From positions 268,256-332,255 of the forward strand of contig JACGCK010000038.1 of assembly GCA_014925825.1 (NCBI GenBank): DNA of 64,000 bases, in the 5' to 3' direction. The DNA comes from Pholiota molesta. Taxonomy: Eukaryota; Basidiomycota; Agaricomycetes; Agaricales; Strophariaceae. The first letter of the stretch is position 1. Every line of letters begins with the position of its first letter. Shown here in pieces: positions 32,792 to 44,176 of the stretch. The notes under the pieces were generated by a model, which had not been told where the DNA came from, made no database searches, and worked only from the letters and a program-made list of their open reading frames with translations. A program made the position numbers and the translations under genes.

Positions 32792-34254
32792 GGTGGTAAG
32801 AGGGAAGAATGCAACCTGCAAGCAACCTGGTTCTGAGCAGAGCACGCGAAGGGATTTCGACGCGAGAGTCACATGACCTTCCGGGCCGGATTAAACCACA
32901 ACTTCAAGCAATGCATCATCGCGATTCGTACGTTGGACTTCGGACTGTACCACTGGCACTAGCCACTTCGCACTTCGCAATTTTGGCTCATTATGATGGT
33001 CGATAAGTGCTCAGGATTCCGCAAAACATTTCCCTATTTCGAGGTCTTTCTGGTCATGCACCCTGTCCCATATGCTGTAATAAGCGAAAACTGGACTCCG
33101 AAACAATGAAGACAGCAATATCCCCCCCAACGTCAATACTATAGAACATACCAAGATGAGGCTGGCCCATCAAATATATTCAGTCTCCCAATAGCACCAG
33201 CCATTGACTTGCTATCTGACCAGGGTGTGAGTCAATTTTCTGGTTCAAATCATCATCAACCTGAACACCCTTCACTGAATATTTGCTTTCGCTGCAATCA
33301 GTCTATATGTCAGGACTCTACGATCTCTACGGTCTCTACCAGATGTCCAAAATAAAGGGGCAGCTCCCTCTATGTTTTCGCAACGACGGCAAGTCCATCA
33401 GCAACGGTGTTCGGCGCCGCGGGAGGCGTAGTTTGTTGCTGGAACAAGATACCAATGTGAGTGGCATTCCGTTATTCTGAATCCACGCTTACCTCGGCCG
33501 TCCCAGGCGTTCGCGCCACCCAAACTCTCTGCCCGCGTCATTTGATTCGCAAGAACATAGGCGCCGCCGACGAATCACGAAAATGCTCCGCCGCGCCGTA
33601 TGCCCTCACCCCTCGACGACGCGCCTCGATGTCGACATCAATTCCAAGACCTAGGGACGGAGCAAGTCAGCCAAAGATCATTTGGAATTTGCAAAGTGGG
33701 ACGTACTAGGCTCGAAACAACGCGAGGTACGTCTCAGCTCATTGCACTGGTGTGCACGCAAAGCTGACAAACGGATGGTTAGCGTTGGCTCGGCGGCACG
33801 AACGGTGTTTCACTGTTTACCACCCCGGACGCCTGTCCCCCAAACCAATTGCCACTCTTCGACGTCCACGACGACTCATTGGCCGCCGAAGGGCACCCGC
33901 CGTCTCTCGGAGCCCCTTCCTGCAGTGTCGTTCGTCCTTGGCGGCGGCGTGCCCTCGAAGTTCGCGTCAATAGAAGTCGGCGTTACGGATCCTTTAGAAC
34001 GTAAGGTAAGTACTGTACATGTGTCGTGGTCCTCCTGCATTATTATCCTATATCATCTAGTTCAACCGTCTGTGATCTTGAAACGTGTCTGCAGCACTGG
34101 GTAAGACCAACTGCCACCCCTCATAAGGAACTTAATAATTTGATATTAAACAAACTCTTGAAAATATATCGTGGAGGTTCGGATAAGGGAAAGAGAAAAC
34201 GAACATCCAGTGTTCAGAAGCATGAGAAAACAGGTATCATGTCCAAATCATGTC
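32792..34254. other. Stretch without a supported gene
   Basis: A GC-richer patch at 33480-33980 has a plus-strand frame (PLFDVHDDSLAAEGHPPS near 33858) with some protein-like character. No start, splice pattern or family supports it. Nothing else was seen. Confidence 0.35.
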
Positions 34255-35471
34255 CTACGATGTTGCCGCATCCCCGCCTACATCTCGGTCATAGAAATAT
34301 TTGTGTCCCGGAGTCGCAAGACCTAGCTGCTTCAAAGTCGGTATTCTTGCCATAATCCTTGTCGCAGCAGCTAGACGCCCTACCTCCGTATTCAGCTCGG
34401 AATAGAAGCTATCAGTGGCCGGTATAGAAGGCCGATCTGGCCGCTTAAATGGGGGCACAGCACAAGAGCTTCAAGCTTGCTAAAAGGGAAAGGAAGTGCA
34501 AAAATGCCGAAGGGAGTGTTGGAATAACAATCCTAGAAATCGGGTTGAAAGTCGAATGAGTAAGCTTTGAGGGTAAGAATTGACATCAACATAGCAAAAA
34601 AAAATGCTGACCATGTGCCGGAAATCTGTAACCTGTAGACATTTGAGCGCAGGCAATGACCTGGCAGCAGCAGCCGTAACAAGCTCGTAAATGTTCAACC
34701 CAGGCTCCCCAGATGTCGTATACTTTGTTATGTCCAAGTGCTGCAATGTGCCACGAAAATGGATCAGGTCTTCAATCATCCGCATGTCTGCCTCCCGCGA
34801 CGAATTGACATTTCTTAATATCAAAGTCCTATTTCTCTTCTATGCCCTGGCGCGGTAATGCACAGCTCATGCATAACAGCCACAGAGCAGGACAGGTCCT
34901 TCAGTTTGGCCAAAGGTGCTCCCTGCAGGTCGGCTTCGCTGTCACAATCCATTCCAAGAATTTCAATTTCTGTCTGGCTGCGAATGAATGCCTCTAGGGC
35001 TTGCTGGGCAAAATAACTGTTCCTAAACATCTTCAGCTTGAACTCGTGGCCCTCCAAGATCCAGGCATGCAGTGCCTCCCCTTTCCCAGGATACGGCCGT
35101 CGCACATCTCGTTCGTCTTCACGAAAGATGTTCAGAAACTTTAGATTTACCGCCAGATGCAAGGTTCTCGTTATCCTGGAGAGATCGGCCACCTGGAAGT
35201 CCGTCTGTGGCGGCATGTAGACCACAAGCTTGTGTATACGTTTAGCGAGGTATGGTCTGCGAAGGACAGTCGCGCAAAACCCCTTGATTTTGGCCTTGTC
35301 CCGCAGGAGTGGTTGTCTATAGAGGTGGCGCTCAGATTCGTGCCAGAAGGAACGCGAGACCGCAACGAGGGCATGGAGGTTGCGCTGTGTCAGGACCCCC
35401 GACTCAATGATGCAAGCGCAGAGTTCTGCGGGAACAAACCTCCCCGCACTCGAATCAGGGGGCACATCCAT
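34255..35471 (-). CDS. F-box-like protein
   Basis: The ATG at 35471 opens 216 codons. The first 80 residues fit the Agaricomycete F-box-like pattern: FVPAELCACIIESGVLTQRN, LHALVAVSRSFWHESERHLYR, LAKRIHKLVVYMP. F-box proteins bring substrates to SCF ubiquitin ligases. The frame ends at 34821, but sequence just downstream continues the protein in another frame (TLILRNVNSSREADMRMIEDLIHF, then SLPALKCLQVTDFRH). A short intron ending at a CATAG near 34845 is likely; its donor is uncertain. A second intron runs from the GTCAGC near 34617 to about 34490. The last exon and the stop are not resolved, so the 3' coordinate is approximate. Confidence 0.55.
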
Positions 35472-36851
35472 CGATATCAGAGGAGATCTAATGGTATGAG
35501 CTCTCTACTTTGCGAACAGTTCGAGTTTGAGGATTTCGAGTGGCAGAAAACAAGCGTGTGGCGTGGAAGAAGCGTGCTACCAGTGGCACTGGCAAGATCT
35601 TGTTGTCACCGTGGTGGTTGAAATGCTAGATGAAATAAAATTGCCACCGAACCTCCGAACCCTGTCCGAACCTCAACCACCCGAATATTTGAACATTCAC
35701 ACGCCATCTCCCTGAATGTCTTGAAGCTTGAAGGCTCGAAGATCAAATGTCTTCGAGGAGATAGTAGGCGGAGTACACAAAGAGTGCAAAAATAGAAACG
35801 AATAAAAGATTCCACTGTAACGTAAACCATGAACAAAAAAAACTAGAACTCGCATATCAGCGGTGATATCGGCGAGCTGCACCTCATCATGTATCATGAT
35901 CTATGGGGCTCTTGCGCACCGAGTTCAGATCACATTTTGAGCGCACCCGCGCCGCAAACTTCAAAATTTCTCCTCCAGTAATTCGGTCCGAGAATGTGTC
36001 CGTTGGTATTTGTACGGGCATTTGCGTCTTTCCATGCGCTACTTAGCATGATCGGCTCGTACAGGTTCCGAAGGATTATCCCAGAACAGATTGCGCAGTG
36101 CGCTTGACGGCGGCAAAGGGTGCTGCTGTCACGGCTTAGCAACTCCTGCAACTACCATCGCTTGGAGGTCCTGCACTTCTTTGGGACGTGGAGGCAGGAA
36201 TTGACTCGGACTACTTCTACACGGGGAAAGTCAAGTGAAATTCAGTTCTGCACAAGGGAGTTGTATGATAAGATTCTACTCTACACAGACAAATGTGGCG
36301 TGCTATCTTGAGCGACCTGAATGCGTTCAAGCACTGAAGAACGATACGACGATTTTCTTGCAACGGAATCATGCATGGTTGCGGGCATTGGGGAATTCGT
36401 ATTTCCCTTCCCTTCCCTTCCCGACGCGCGTATGCGAGGGCTTCAAAGTTGTAGACAAATTTCCCATTTGAAAGTAGATGCAATATATATTTTCTATTTG
36501 AATCCGAATCTTTCGGATGGCTGCAGCAGTTTTCGTTTGGTTTTCGTGCACTCAACGACGAACTGACGTCGTTAGAGAATTAAATCTATAATTGATTTAT
36601 AATTGAATCTGCATGGTTCCGTTTCGATTCATGCCCTTTTCACTGGGACGTTTAAATAGCATCTACTAATTACGAGTATTAATGAACGGTCGATATTCAG
36701 CCATGTTGCCAGGCGCAGTTGTAAAAGAAAAGGGAGGAAATCCTGGTAAATAACAAATAATCGGACCGCACACCCGGCCGCATCGATAACATGAAGTGCG
36801 GCATGCCCCTTTGTCATTTGAAGTTCTTCACTATATCCACATCACCCCCAA
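35472..36851. other. Stretch without a supported gene
   Basis: No gene is seen on either strand. The reading frames present are short and overlapping. 36600-36851 is the likely promoter region of the F-box gene at 36852. Confidence 0.4.
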
Positions 36852-38369
36852 ATGCTCCATCGCTCTGCGACTGGCTTAGGGAGCCCAATAATTAGGCTCC
36901 CGTACGATATTCTCCAGGAAATTTTTGCCCACTGTCTGCCACAGTATCCTCTCCTCCGCCGACAGCCAAGCACCACAACCGCACCGATACTCCTCTGCCG
37001 CATCTGTTCATCCTGGCGAAGGCTCGTGTTGGCATCCCCAACCCTCTGGAAACACCTATCGTATGGTTTCTCCGACGTCGACGAGTCTGTCCCGGCCGTC
37101 GACTCGGACTCTGGATCCTTCAAGTTCGGCCGCCGAATCCAATTCTTGGAGCGCGAGATCGAGTTTATCCAGTGGTGGAGGATGCGTCAGGGTCAGATCG
37201 CGCCATTTCTTAGCTTTGATATTGAAGAGTGTGACTGTCGCAGCCTTGACCTCAAGCTCACCAGTGACAGCATGCCTTTTCTCCTCGAATACATATCTTC
37301 CGCACAGTACCTCGAACTTGGCTTGTTCTTCTGGGATTTAATTCAGCAGACAATCCAAGCTGGACATCAACTCGTCTTCCCAAATCTGCATACCGTGCTA
37401 CTTGAACGTACGTATAGTAGTAAAGACAGCCAAGCTTTCTACCGAATTCAATCTGACCTGCCGGCCCACGCCTTCCCAACGCTGCGCCGTCTCTCCATAA
37501 GCGAGGTCGCGCCAGCGAACGACTTCGCCATCCCGGCTCATTGGTCCACCCTCACCCATATATCTCTGAACAGTATCTCGATCTCTCTTGATTTCTGGCT
37601 CTCGTTCATTCGCGCAGTCCCGAATATACAATGGGGAAGCTTTGCCATTGCGACTGGCGCCCTGTCCGGTGTCCCCCGGCCCTCGCCTCCCTTGTGTACC
37701 CTCCGGGAACTGGACACACTGTCCGTGTATGTCAGCGCCAGGCTTGCACGCAGCGATGTATTCCCGCTCAGCTTCCTATTCACCAACCTGCGTATCCCCG
37801 CCGTGCACACGCTCTCCCTCTCTGCCCCCGGCGCGAAGGCCTGGTCCGACGTCCGCGCTCTCCGCGAGCTCTACGCTGTGCTCGACGCCGCACCGGCCGT
37901 GGCGCAGCTGGCCTTGGTCGACCTGACCTCCTCGGCGCCCGCCCCGGCTATCTTCTCCCCTGTGCTCAAAGACCCTGTCGAGCCGCTCTGGCACCATGCG
38001 CCCGCGCTCGCCCATCTCTACCTCACCCTGGCCTCCGCGCAGGCCCTCCGTCACGACATACGCGAGGACTTCCTCGCGCGCTTCGTGCACGCCCTGTTCG
38101 CCCCCGACACCCACTGGCTGGAGCTCCGGCACCCCGCGTGCCCTGTGCGCGCGATGACGATAAACAACACCGGGTGGTCACAGCGCATCAGCGACCTTAT
38201 GATGGCGTGCATTCGGGACAGCACGGCGGTAGCGCCACAGGTGGTCTTGGAGATCACGCAGGGAGCGCCACAGGTGGCCTTGGAGATTACGCACGCTGGG
38301 GAGGGGCCGCCGAGGCAGACGGTTAGGCGGCGTCATCCAGCGGAAACACGCGCATGGGCAGCAAATTGA
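36852..38369 (+). CDS. F-box domain protein
   Basis: A single open frame of 505 codons starts at an ATG preceded by CCCAA. Residues 15-75 form an F-box: IIRLPYDILQEIFAHCLPQY, then APILLCRICSSWRRLVLASP and TLWKHLSY. The remainder is the leucine-rich, poorly conserved body usual for the large mushroom F-box families (LRRLSISEVAPANDFAIPAH, HWLELRHPACPVRAMTI), with substrate-rec­ognition as the expected role. The C-terminus contains two tandem copies of an APQVxLEIT unit. The stop lies at a junction: in the inverted copy at 48.6-49.1 kb the coding sequence continues past this point, so this C-terminus (RAWAAN) may result from a deletion. Codon third positions are GC-rich from 37700 on. Confidence 0.75.
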   Translation: MLHRSATGLGSPIIRLPYDILQEIFAHCLPQYPLLRRQPSTTTAPILLCRICSSWRRLVLASPTLWKHLSYGFSDVDESVPAVDSDSGSFKFGRRIQFLEREIEFIQWWRMRQGQIAPFLSFDIEECDCRSLDLKLTSDSMPFLLEYISSAQYLELGLFFWDLIQQTIQAGHQLVFPNLHTVLLERTYSSKDSQAFYRIQSDLPAHAFPTLRRLSISEVAPANDFAIPAHWSTLTHISLNSISISLDFWLSFIRAVPNIQWGSFAIATGALSGVPRPSPPLCTLRELDTLSVYVSARLARSDVFPLSFLFTNLRIPAVHTLSLSAPGAKAWSDVRALRELYAVLDAAPAVAQLALVDLTSSAPAPAIFSPVLKDPVEPLWHHAPALAHLYLTLASAQALRHDIREDFLARFVHALFAPDTHWLELRHPACPVRAMTINNTGWSQRISDLMMACIRDSTAVAPQVVLEITQGAPQVALEITHAGEGPPRQTVRRRHPAETRAWAAN

Positions 38370-41275
38370 TAATACAAAAATATGTTTCAAATCTTGAATG
38401 TAATAGCGAGTGTAGATCATAAAGATGTCGATGAGGTCTTGACATTGATCGAGCTATGGGATTGCACAGGGGGTAAATATTTCTGAATTAATATTATGGG
38501 GGCAATTACGAGTTTATACAGTACGCTCCACATGAGATATTCCCTCGCAGCTGCGGCGAAAGGGAAAGGCAATCTCCTAGAGCTAGATTCAGTGAATAGA
38601 GTACTTGTTCCAATTTCCAGAGCACCTATGCGTCATCGATAGCAATTCCTCCATCCCTTGATACAATGACTGTTTCATTCTTGATGGTATTGACTGCAGC
38701 GAACTTTATCTCGATCTCACCGGTCTGTCGAGGTTGTGATAACGGGATGTGAGAAAACGCATTATCTTGCGAGGTCGTCGATTCCGAGATGATCCCAAGC
38801 TTTATCCTGCTATTCAGCAGGGCTAGCATCGCATTCGAATATAGTTTGGCGAGTGTGGATATGGGAACTGAGTAATATATCAAGCCCTTGAAAGCTGGAG
38901 CGTAAAACAAAGCCAGTAATACGATGGAGACTGAAGCTGCATGAGGAATTATTGTATTAGCATTGGGGCATGAGTATGAAATAAGGAACCCTTGCCTGTC
39001 AGTGCTCCTGTCTCAATTGTCATGCGCATCACCCTGGTCACTAAAGCTTGAGTTTTTGGGAAGATTCCATCGCGGATTCTTCGATTTAACTAGATGAGGG
39101 TCGGGATTAGCGCCCAATTATAGTGGAGAAGATATGGGCATCCTACACACATAAAAACACATACAAGCTGCAATTGCGATGTCGCAAGCACAACCTGTTC
39201 CTATCCATATCTGGGGGAACATGAGCCTTGAGTATTATAAAGTAGAAGGATCTTACACCAATGAAATCAGACGTCTTCAACGTATGCAGCTGAATAATTT
39301 CGAAATTTTTTGCCTGTCCGATAATTACGCTAACTACCACCTGTGCCATGAATGAAGTGAGAGACATCTGCAAAAATAGGTTAGGTGTGGGCTAGAGATA
39401 TAATCGAGTAGCGCTCACCAGCATAATAAATGACGGTATGATTTTATTTTCAGAGATGATCATAATGCGGTAGGCATAAAATGTTTGAGCCACCATTGCG
39501 GCTATGGTGTACTCGTCATTTATCATTATGTGTAATGAGCCAAGATTCCACGTACTAATGGCTTCAAGAAGCGATACGGACGTCGTTATTGCTGTGAATG
39601 TGGACACACTGGCATTGGGCTGCCCGAAACCTTGTACAATTGTTGCCCACGCAGATACAGTCAACGTGATGGTTTGCGCCGTTTCCAAAAGATATGTCCC
39701 GTATACCATGGCCTTGAATATTGGCCTATCATTCGGGAATGCTTGAGAGAATAAAACTTGGGGACGGATCCATCATTTTAGCAAGCGCCTTTGCAGGTAC
39801 GGATCACCAGTTCAAGTTACTCACACACTTGGACGGATAGAACTCCAAACAATCCCCAATTAATGATAGTGGATATTAGCTATTGCGATGATTTATCATT
39901 TAAGGGGCGGCTCTTGAGCGTATCTTCGGTAGTCTTACCAGTGTACCAGCTCTGAAAGTGTCGATCAGTTTGTGAAATTCACCATCTAGTTATCTTACTT
40001 GCAATGAGTTGACAATCTCAGCCTCGCCCGCATCCATGCCGACAGGAAGTTCGGAAAATTAGCTGAAGGTATGGAGGGGATGGATCTACTTGTGTCTTTC
40101 GTAGAGACGATCGGGGCTTGCGGCTGCCTGAAGTCTAAAATTTGACGATGACTACTGACTCGGACTTCTTAACCCAGTTGACTCTTATACCACCACTTGG
40201 ATAATTATACTCCTCATCAGTCCACCTGATTCGGGATCGTGTAAACGACACATCGCCGATGAGAGTACTGATACGGGTCTGCGGTCACCCGCTTCCAGAT
40301 AGTGTTAATAAGGCCGCTCAGAACGGCTGCTCACCATGAGTTCACAAGAAGTTGCTGGTATTAATATCGTATTGTATTGAATTCAGAATAGCTGGTGGAT
40401 TTAAAGTGCTGAACGACATAGTTCAGAACAATACACTGCCATTAAGTACACTGATCTTTTCGCGAAATGCAAGTGATGCTAGTATACTTACCAGGCAGTT
40501 GTACGCACATCGATCGCGTGGTTATAATTACGGTCAGAGAAGACGTAGCACTGCGTGCTCAGCTTTCAAGGGTTATATATATTTCCTACATTGCGCACCG
40601 CCCCAGCCGCACGAAGGAAGGAACGTTGGAGAAAGCTCATCCATTAATAGATCATTATCGACCAGTGGTCCCGGGAGTACATGTACCTAAAGAATCAAAG
40701 TGGACCCAGCGGTGATTCTATATGATATGTACACCCGCTATGGCGTAGATCTACTGCTCTCGACTTCATATAACAATTATACACCCTCTCTTAGCCCGAG
40801 CGGCACGGTAGTGTTGTTCTACCGATTAGCTTGAGAATGAGGATGTACAAATTTAACTATACTGTATTGAATACTAATACGCTCATTCAAACGGTTATAA
40901 AAAAGAAGACCTGTGATGATTGATCCCAGAATGCCTCATGGAATGGGAAGAAAGACGCAGGTAATCATCATCTGGATGTATGGTCAAGCTATCTCTGGAA
41001 CAGTTGTCATCGCCCAAAACACCGCCGAGGAACGTATGTCGAGGTAAAACTTCCTCGGTGCATCATTCTTCTCCCAAATAGCCTCCTCGATTTGTCCTTC
41101 CAAATCTCACAGTTTATTCTTGATATTGATGAACACCTCCGTTTCATCATTGGACAGGATCTAGCTATCCTTTCCTGAGTCAGCACCTTCTCGAGGCAGG
41201 CCCCGACGTTTCGAGCTGTGAATAGCTTTGTTGTTAGATGGAAAAGTTTGACAGGTACAGCCTAGTACATATGGT
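38055..41275. repeat. Inverted repeat, left arm
   Basis: This arm is the reverse complement of about 46050-49097 with many small differences. It includes the 3' end of the F-box gene, the DUF6534 gene and its promoter, and about 1.2 kb of non-coding flank. The outer limits are judged by eye from matching blocks such as GTTTGACAGGTACAGCCT (41250) against AGGCTGTACCTGTCAAAC (46062). Confidence 0.7.
38626..40037 (-). CDS. DUF6534-type membrane protein
   Basis: This is a multi-exon gene on the minus strand. The ATG at 40037 gives MDAGEAEIVNSLQ, then come LISTIINWGLFGVLSVQV, FSQAFPNDRPIFKAMVYGTY (39740), a block to 39410 (LEAISTWNLGSLHIMINDEY, QTFYAYRIMIISEN), MSLTSFMAQVVVSVIIGQA, IWIGTGCACDIAIAACMCFY, RRIRDGIFPKTQALVTRV and the last exon 38939-38626 (LIYYSVPISTLAKLYSNAML, then NSRIKLG). 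The order of about six hydrophobic segments and the KLYSNxMLALLNSR motif are those of DUF6534, a basidiomycete-expanded multipass membrane family of unknown role. The phase of the micro-exon near 39960 does not reconcile with its neighbours, so the N-terminal splice model is provisional. Confidence 0.7.
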
Positions 41276-42102
41276 ATTTGATCGATAAAGGTCTCAAGCT
41301 TTTGACTTCAAGATACATTGATAGGCGTCAGGAGGATTATTGGGTAACGTGCATGGGCCATGAGCTCACCGAGGTCAAACGCGAATTCATCGCTTTGCTT
41401 TTCACTTTCGGCGCTTATTTCAACACATGTGATTTTATATTAGTTTCAATATTCAATATTCAATGGCAAATTCATCCTTGAGAAATGGCCTATAACAATG
41501 CAACAAATTTTTGTGCCGTTATCAAACCATTAGTTACAATGGCAGTGGACACATATTATCTCGCTAATCCTCATGTATCTTTGCAGATTCTGCTGCTGAT
41601 CACAGGGCAGGATCGTGCACGCCTACTCACCCGGAAACGGCTTCGATCGCCTCCGAAGAGCCAAGAAGATTAGAGCTGAATCAAGGCTTTTTTCGTAAAA
41701 GTAGCTTGATTGTTATTTTACCCAACGTGTTGTGTAAGCTACAGGTTCTCCCGCGTGAAGGACGACATCATTTCAAGTTAATCCCGTTGCTTAATCACTT
41801 GGTCCGTACTTGCTGCTTTAGAGTAGTTGGTAAGATTGGTGAGAATGATGGCGTATGACTGTTATTCAAAGGCGTGTGCATTTCAGTCTAATTTGCATAT
41901 AATAATTCTACTGAATAACGGAGTCGGTGGTGGATTAGGCGGAGGAAGCGTAGCGCCACCAGGATAAGGGCCGGCAGAAGCCGGAACGGAAAGTGGAATG
42001 TGAAGATAAGTTTTTGATCACGAACGACGACCGACGCCCTCTCTCCCGCCAGCAGCAGCCGCCCCATCCCAGAGCCCTGCGCAGAGGCGTCGGGTCAAAC
42101 GT
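40038..42102. other. Intergenic region, first part belongs to the inverted repeat
   Basis: 40038-41275 pairs with 46050-46995 on the other arm and has no coding signal. 41276-42102 has no supported gene; its end is the promoter of the carrier gene. Confidence 0.45.
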
Positions 42103-43490
42103 ATGGGTTCAGACGCTGCACGCCCCATAAAGAACAGACAGACAAAATGGACCGCCAATAGCATGATTGGTACGCCCTCTCGCCGCCTCTTCGTTCTGAC
42201 TCAGTCACTGACCAGCGTGCCGCGGCATGCATTGGGTTATATACAGCGGGCGCGGGCGGGGGGCTGGTGGCGAGCATCGCGACGTGTCCTTTGGACGTCG
42301 TCAAAACGAAACTGCAGGCACAACGGGCGGTGGTGGGACAGCAGGGTTACCTGGGTGTTCTCGGTGCGCTCTTCTCTGCCTTCAGGCTCTCTGTTCTCGA
42401 TCGTGCTAATGCTTGTTTCCGCATTTCCTTCCTATTCCGCCCGTTCCGAACACCTTCATCTTTGATGACCCTCGATCTCTAGGCACGGTCAAGGATATCT
42501 TGCAGCACAACGGCTTTCGCGGCCTTTATCGCGGCCTCGGTCCCACCATCCTAGGCTACCTCCCAACCTGGGCTATCTATTTTGCGATATACGATGGCAT
42601 CAAGACAGCGTTCGGCGAAGTTCCGCTCGGATACCCCAACCCCAAGCCCAATGAGCGCCTGTACCCCGCAGCTCAGGTCAAGGGCTATCAGCCTGTGGCC
42701 CGCGAACACCCGTGGTCCCTGCATATTCTATCTGCCATGACCGCTGGCGCGGCGAGCACGATATGCACCAACCCGCTCTGGGTGATCAAAACTCGGTTTA
42801 TGGTGCGTCATTTGCTATAGGGTGGTGTCATCCTCGATGCTTATAAATGTCCATGCAGACGCAACAAAAGGACGAGGTTCGCTACCGACACACCTTAGAT
42901 GCTGCAGTTACTATCTGGAAAACAGAGGGCGCACGAGCTTTCTACCGCGGACTTCTCCCGAGTCTGCTAGGCATCCTGCACGTTGCAGTACAATTCCCAC
43001 TTTACGAACAACTCAAGATCTGGTTCCGTTAGTATTCTGCCATCATGTCTTCTGCAATCCCATTTCATCCTAACGACATATTGCTCTTCCAGAACGCGAT
43101 TCCGATCAACCTCTTACAGGCAGGACAATCCTTCTCTGCTCCGCCATATCCAAGATGACCGCCTCGGTGGCGACATACCCTCACGAGGTCATCCGAACAC
43201 GCTTACAAACCCAACGAAGACCACTCGCAGATGACTTATCATCCGACGGCATGGTCAAGCGCCACCCGCGCGGCGGCATCATATACACTACCCAGAAGCT
43301 GGTCGCGAAGGAGGGATGGACGGCGTTGTATAGAGGGCTCTCGATTAATCTGCTCCGCACCGTGCCTAATAGCGCGGTGACCATGCTGACGTGAGTGCCC
43401 ATGTTACTTTACGATTCTTTTCTCGCTGACGCTGTGGAGTGTAGATATGAACTCCTTATGAGACATCTCAATGCGCGGACTCCGTCATGA
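42103..43490 (+). CDS. Mitochondrial carrier, NAD+/nucleotide type (Yia6/Rim2-like)
   Basis: Six exons (42103-42169, 42247-42363, 42483-42802, 42859-43027, 43093-43390, 43445-43490) join in frame into 338 residues. There are three mitochondrial-carrier repeats with their signatures: CPLDVVKTKLQAQ, NPLWVIKTRFM and YPHEVIRTRLQTQ, each followed by a G(L/F)YRGL-type segment (GFRGLYRGLG, RAFYRGLLPSLLG, ALYRGLSINLLR). HPWSLHILSAMTAGAASTIC before the second signature and HVAVQFPLYEQLKIW after it fit the yeast Yia6/Yea6 NAD+ carriers best. FAD or pyrimidine-nucleotide transport is possible. It acts in the inner membrane and exchanges cofactors between cytosol and matrix. A truncated inverted copy lies at 49130-49803. 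Confidence 0.88.
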
Positions 43491-44176
43491 CCCTCGTGGA
43501 TATTATACACGTCCATCACAATATCCGGCCCTCTTCCATGCCATATCATGGTACATGTATCATACCACCACCGTCGCCCTCGACTACCCTCCACCGACCG
43601 CGTTCCTAGGGCACTAAACACTCTCCATCTACTCCACGCACGCGGGAGGAAACCCACCTATCCGCGACCGCACATCCACACCCGCCCACCGTCGCGACGC
43701 GGCCGCTCTACACGAAACACCCGCGCCTCGCCGGCCCAGCACACGTCGGCGAGCAACGCCCCCGCCCCCGACGACGTGCATCTGCACGCGCACATACATA
43801 GATACGTGTGCCTCCGCCTGCTAAACCCCTTCCGCCCACCGCCGAGACGAGGCGGGTGGACGACGTACTGATCGCCTTGTTTTTGTTATATATCTATCTT
43901 ACCTGCCTAGATTCGGCGCCCCCGTGTACATTAATACTTACATGCTCACGCCAATTTTTTCCATTCACATTACTATCAGTCTCAAGTTCAATGATACGTT
44001 TGTTTGAAGTTTTTTCTTCAATGTAGCGGTAGTACTCAAGAAGTACACTGACTGCCAGTGGTAAAAGATTTTACAACTACATGTTAATTAGCCGGCCCTA
44101 AGGCATTCCGTGTAAAGTGCGAACCTTCCTTGTTCGTCAGTGTTACTGCCAACGTCGACTCCTCGCGCCACCAAGC
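43491..44176. other. Intergenic region
   Basis: No gene is seen. A C-rich, Pro/Arg-codon-like stretch at 43560-43860 is probably the transcribed 3' flank of the carrier gene or spacer. The part after 43900 is AT-rich. Confidence 0.4.
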
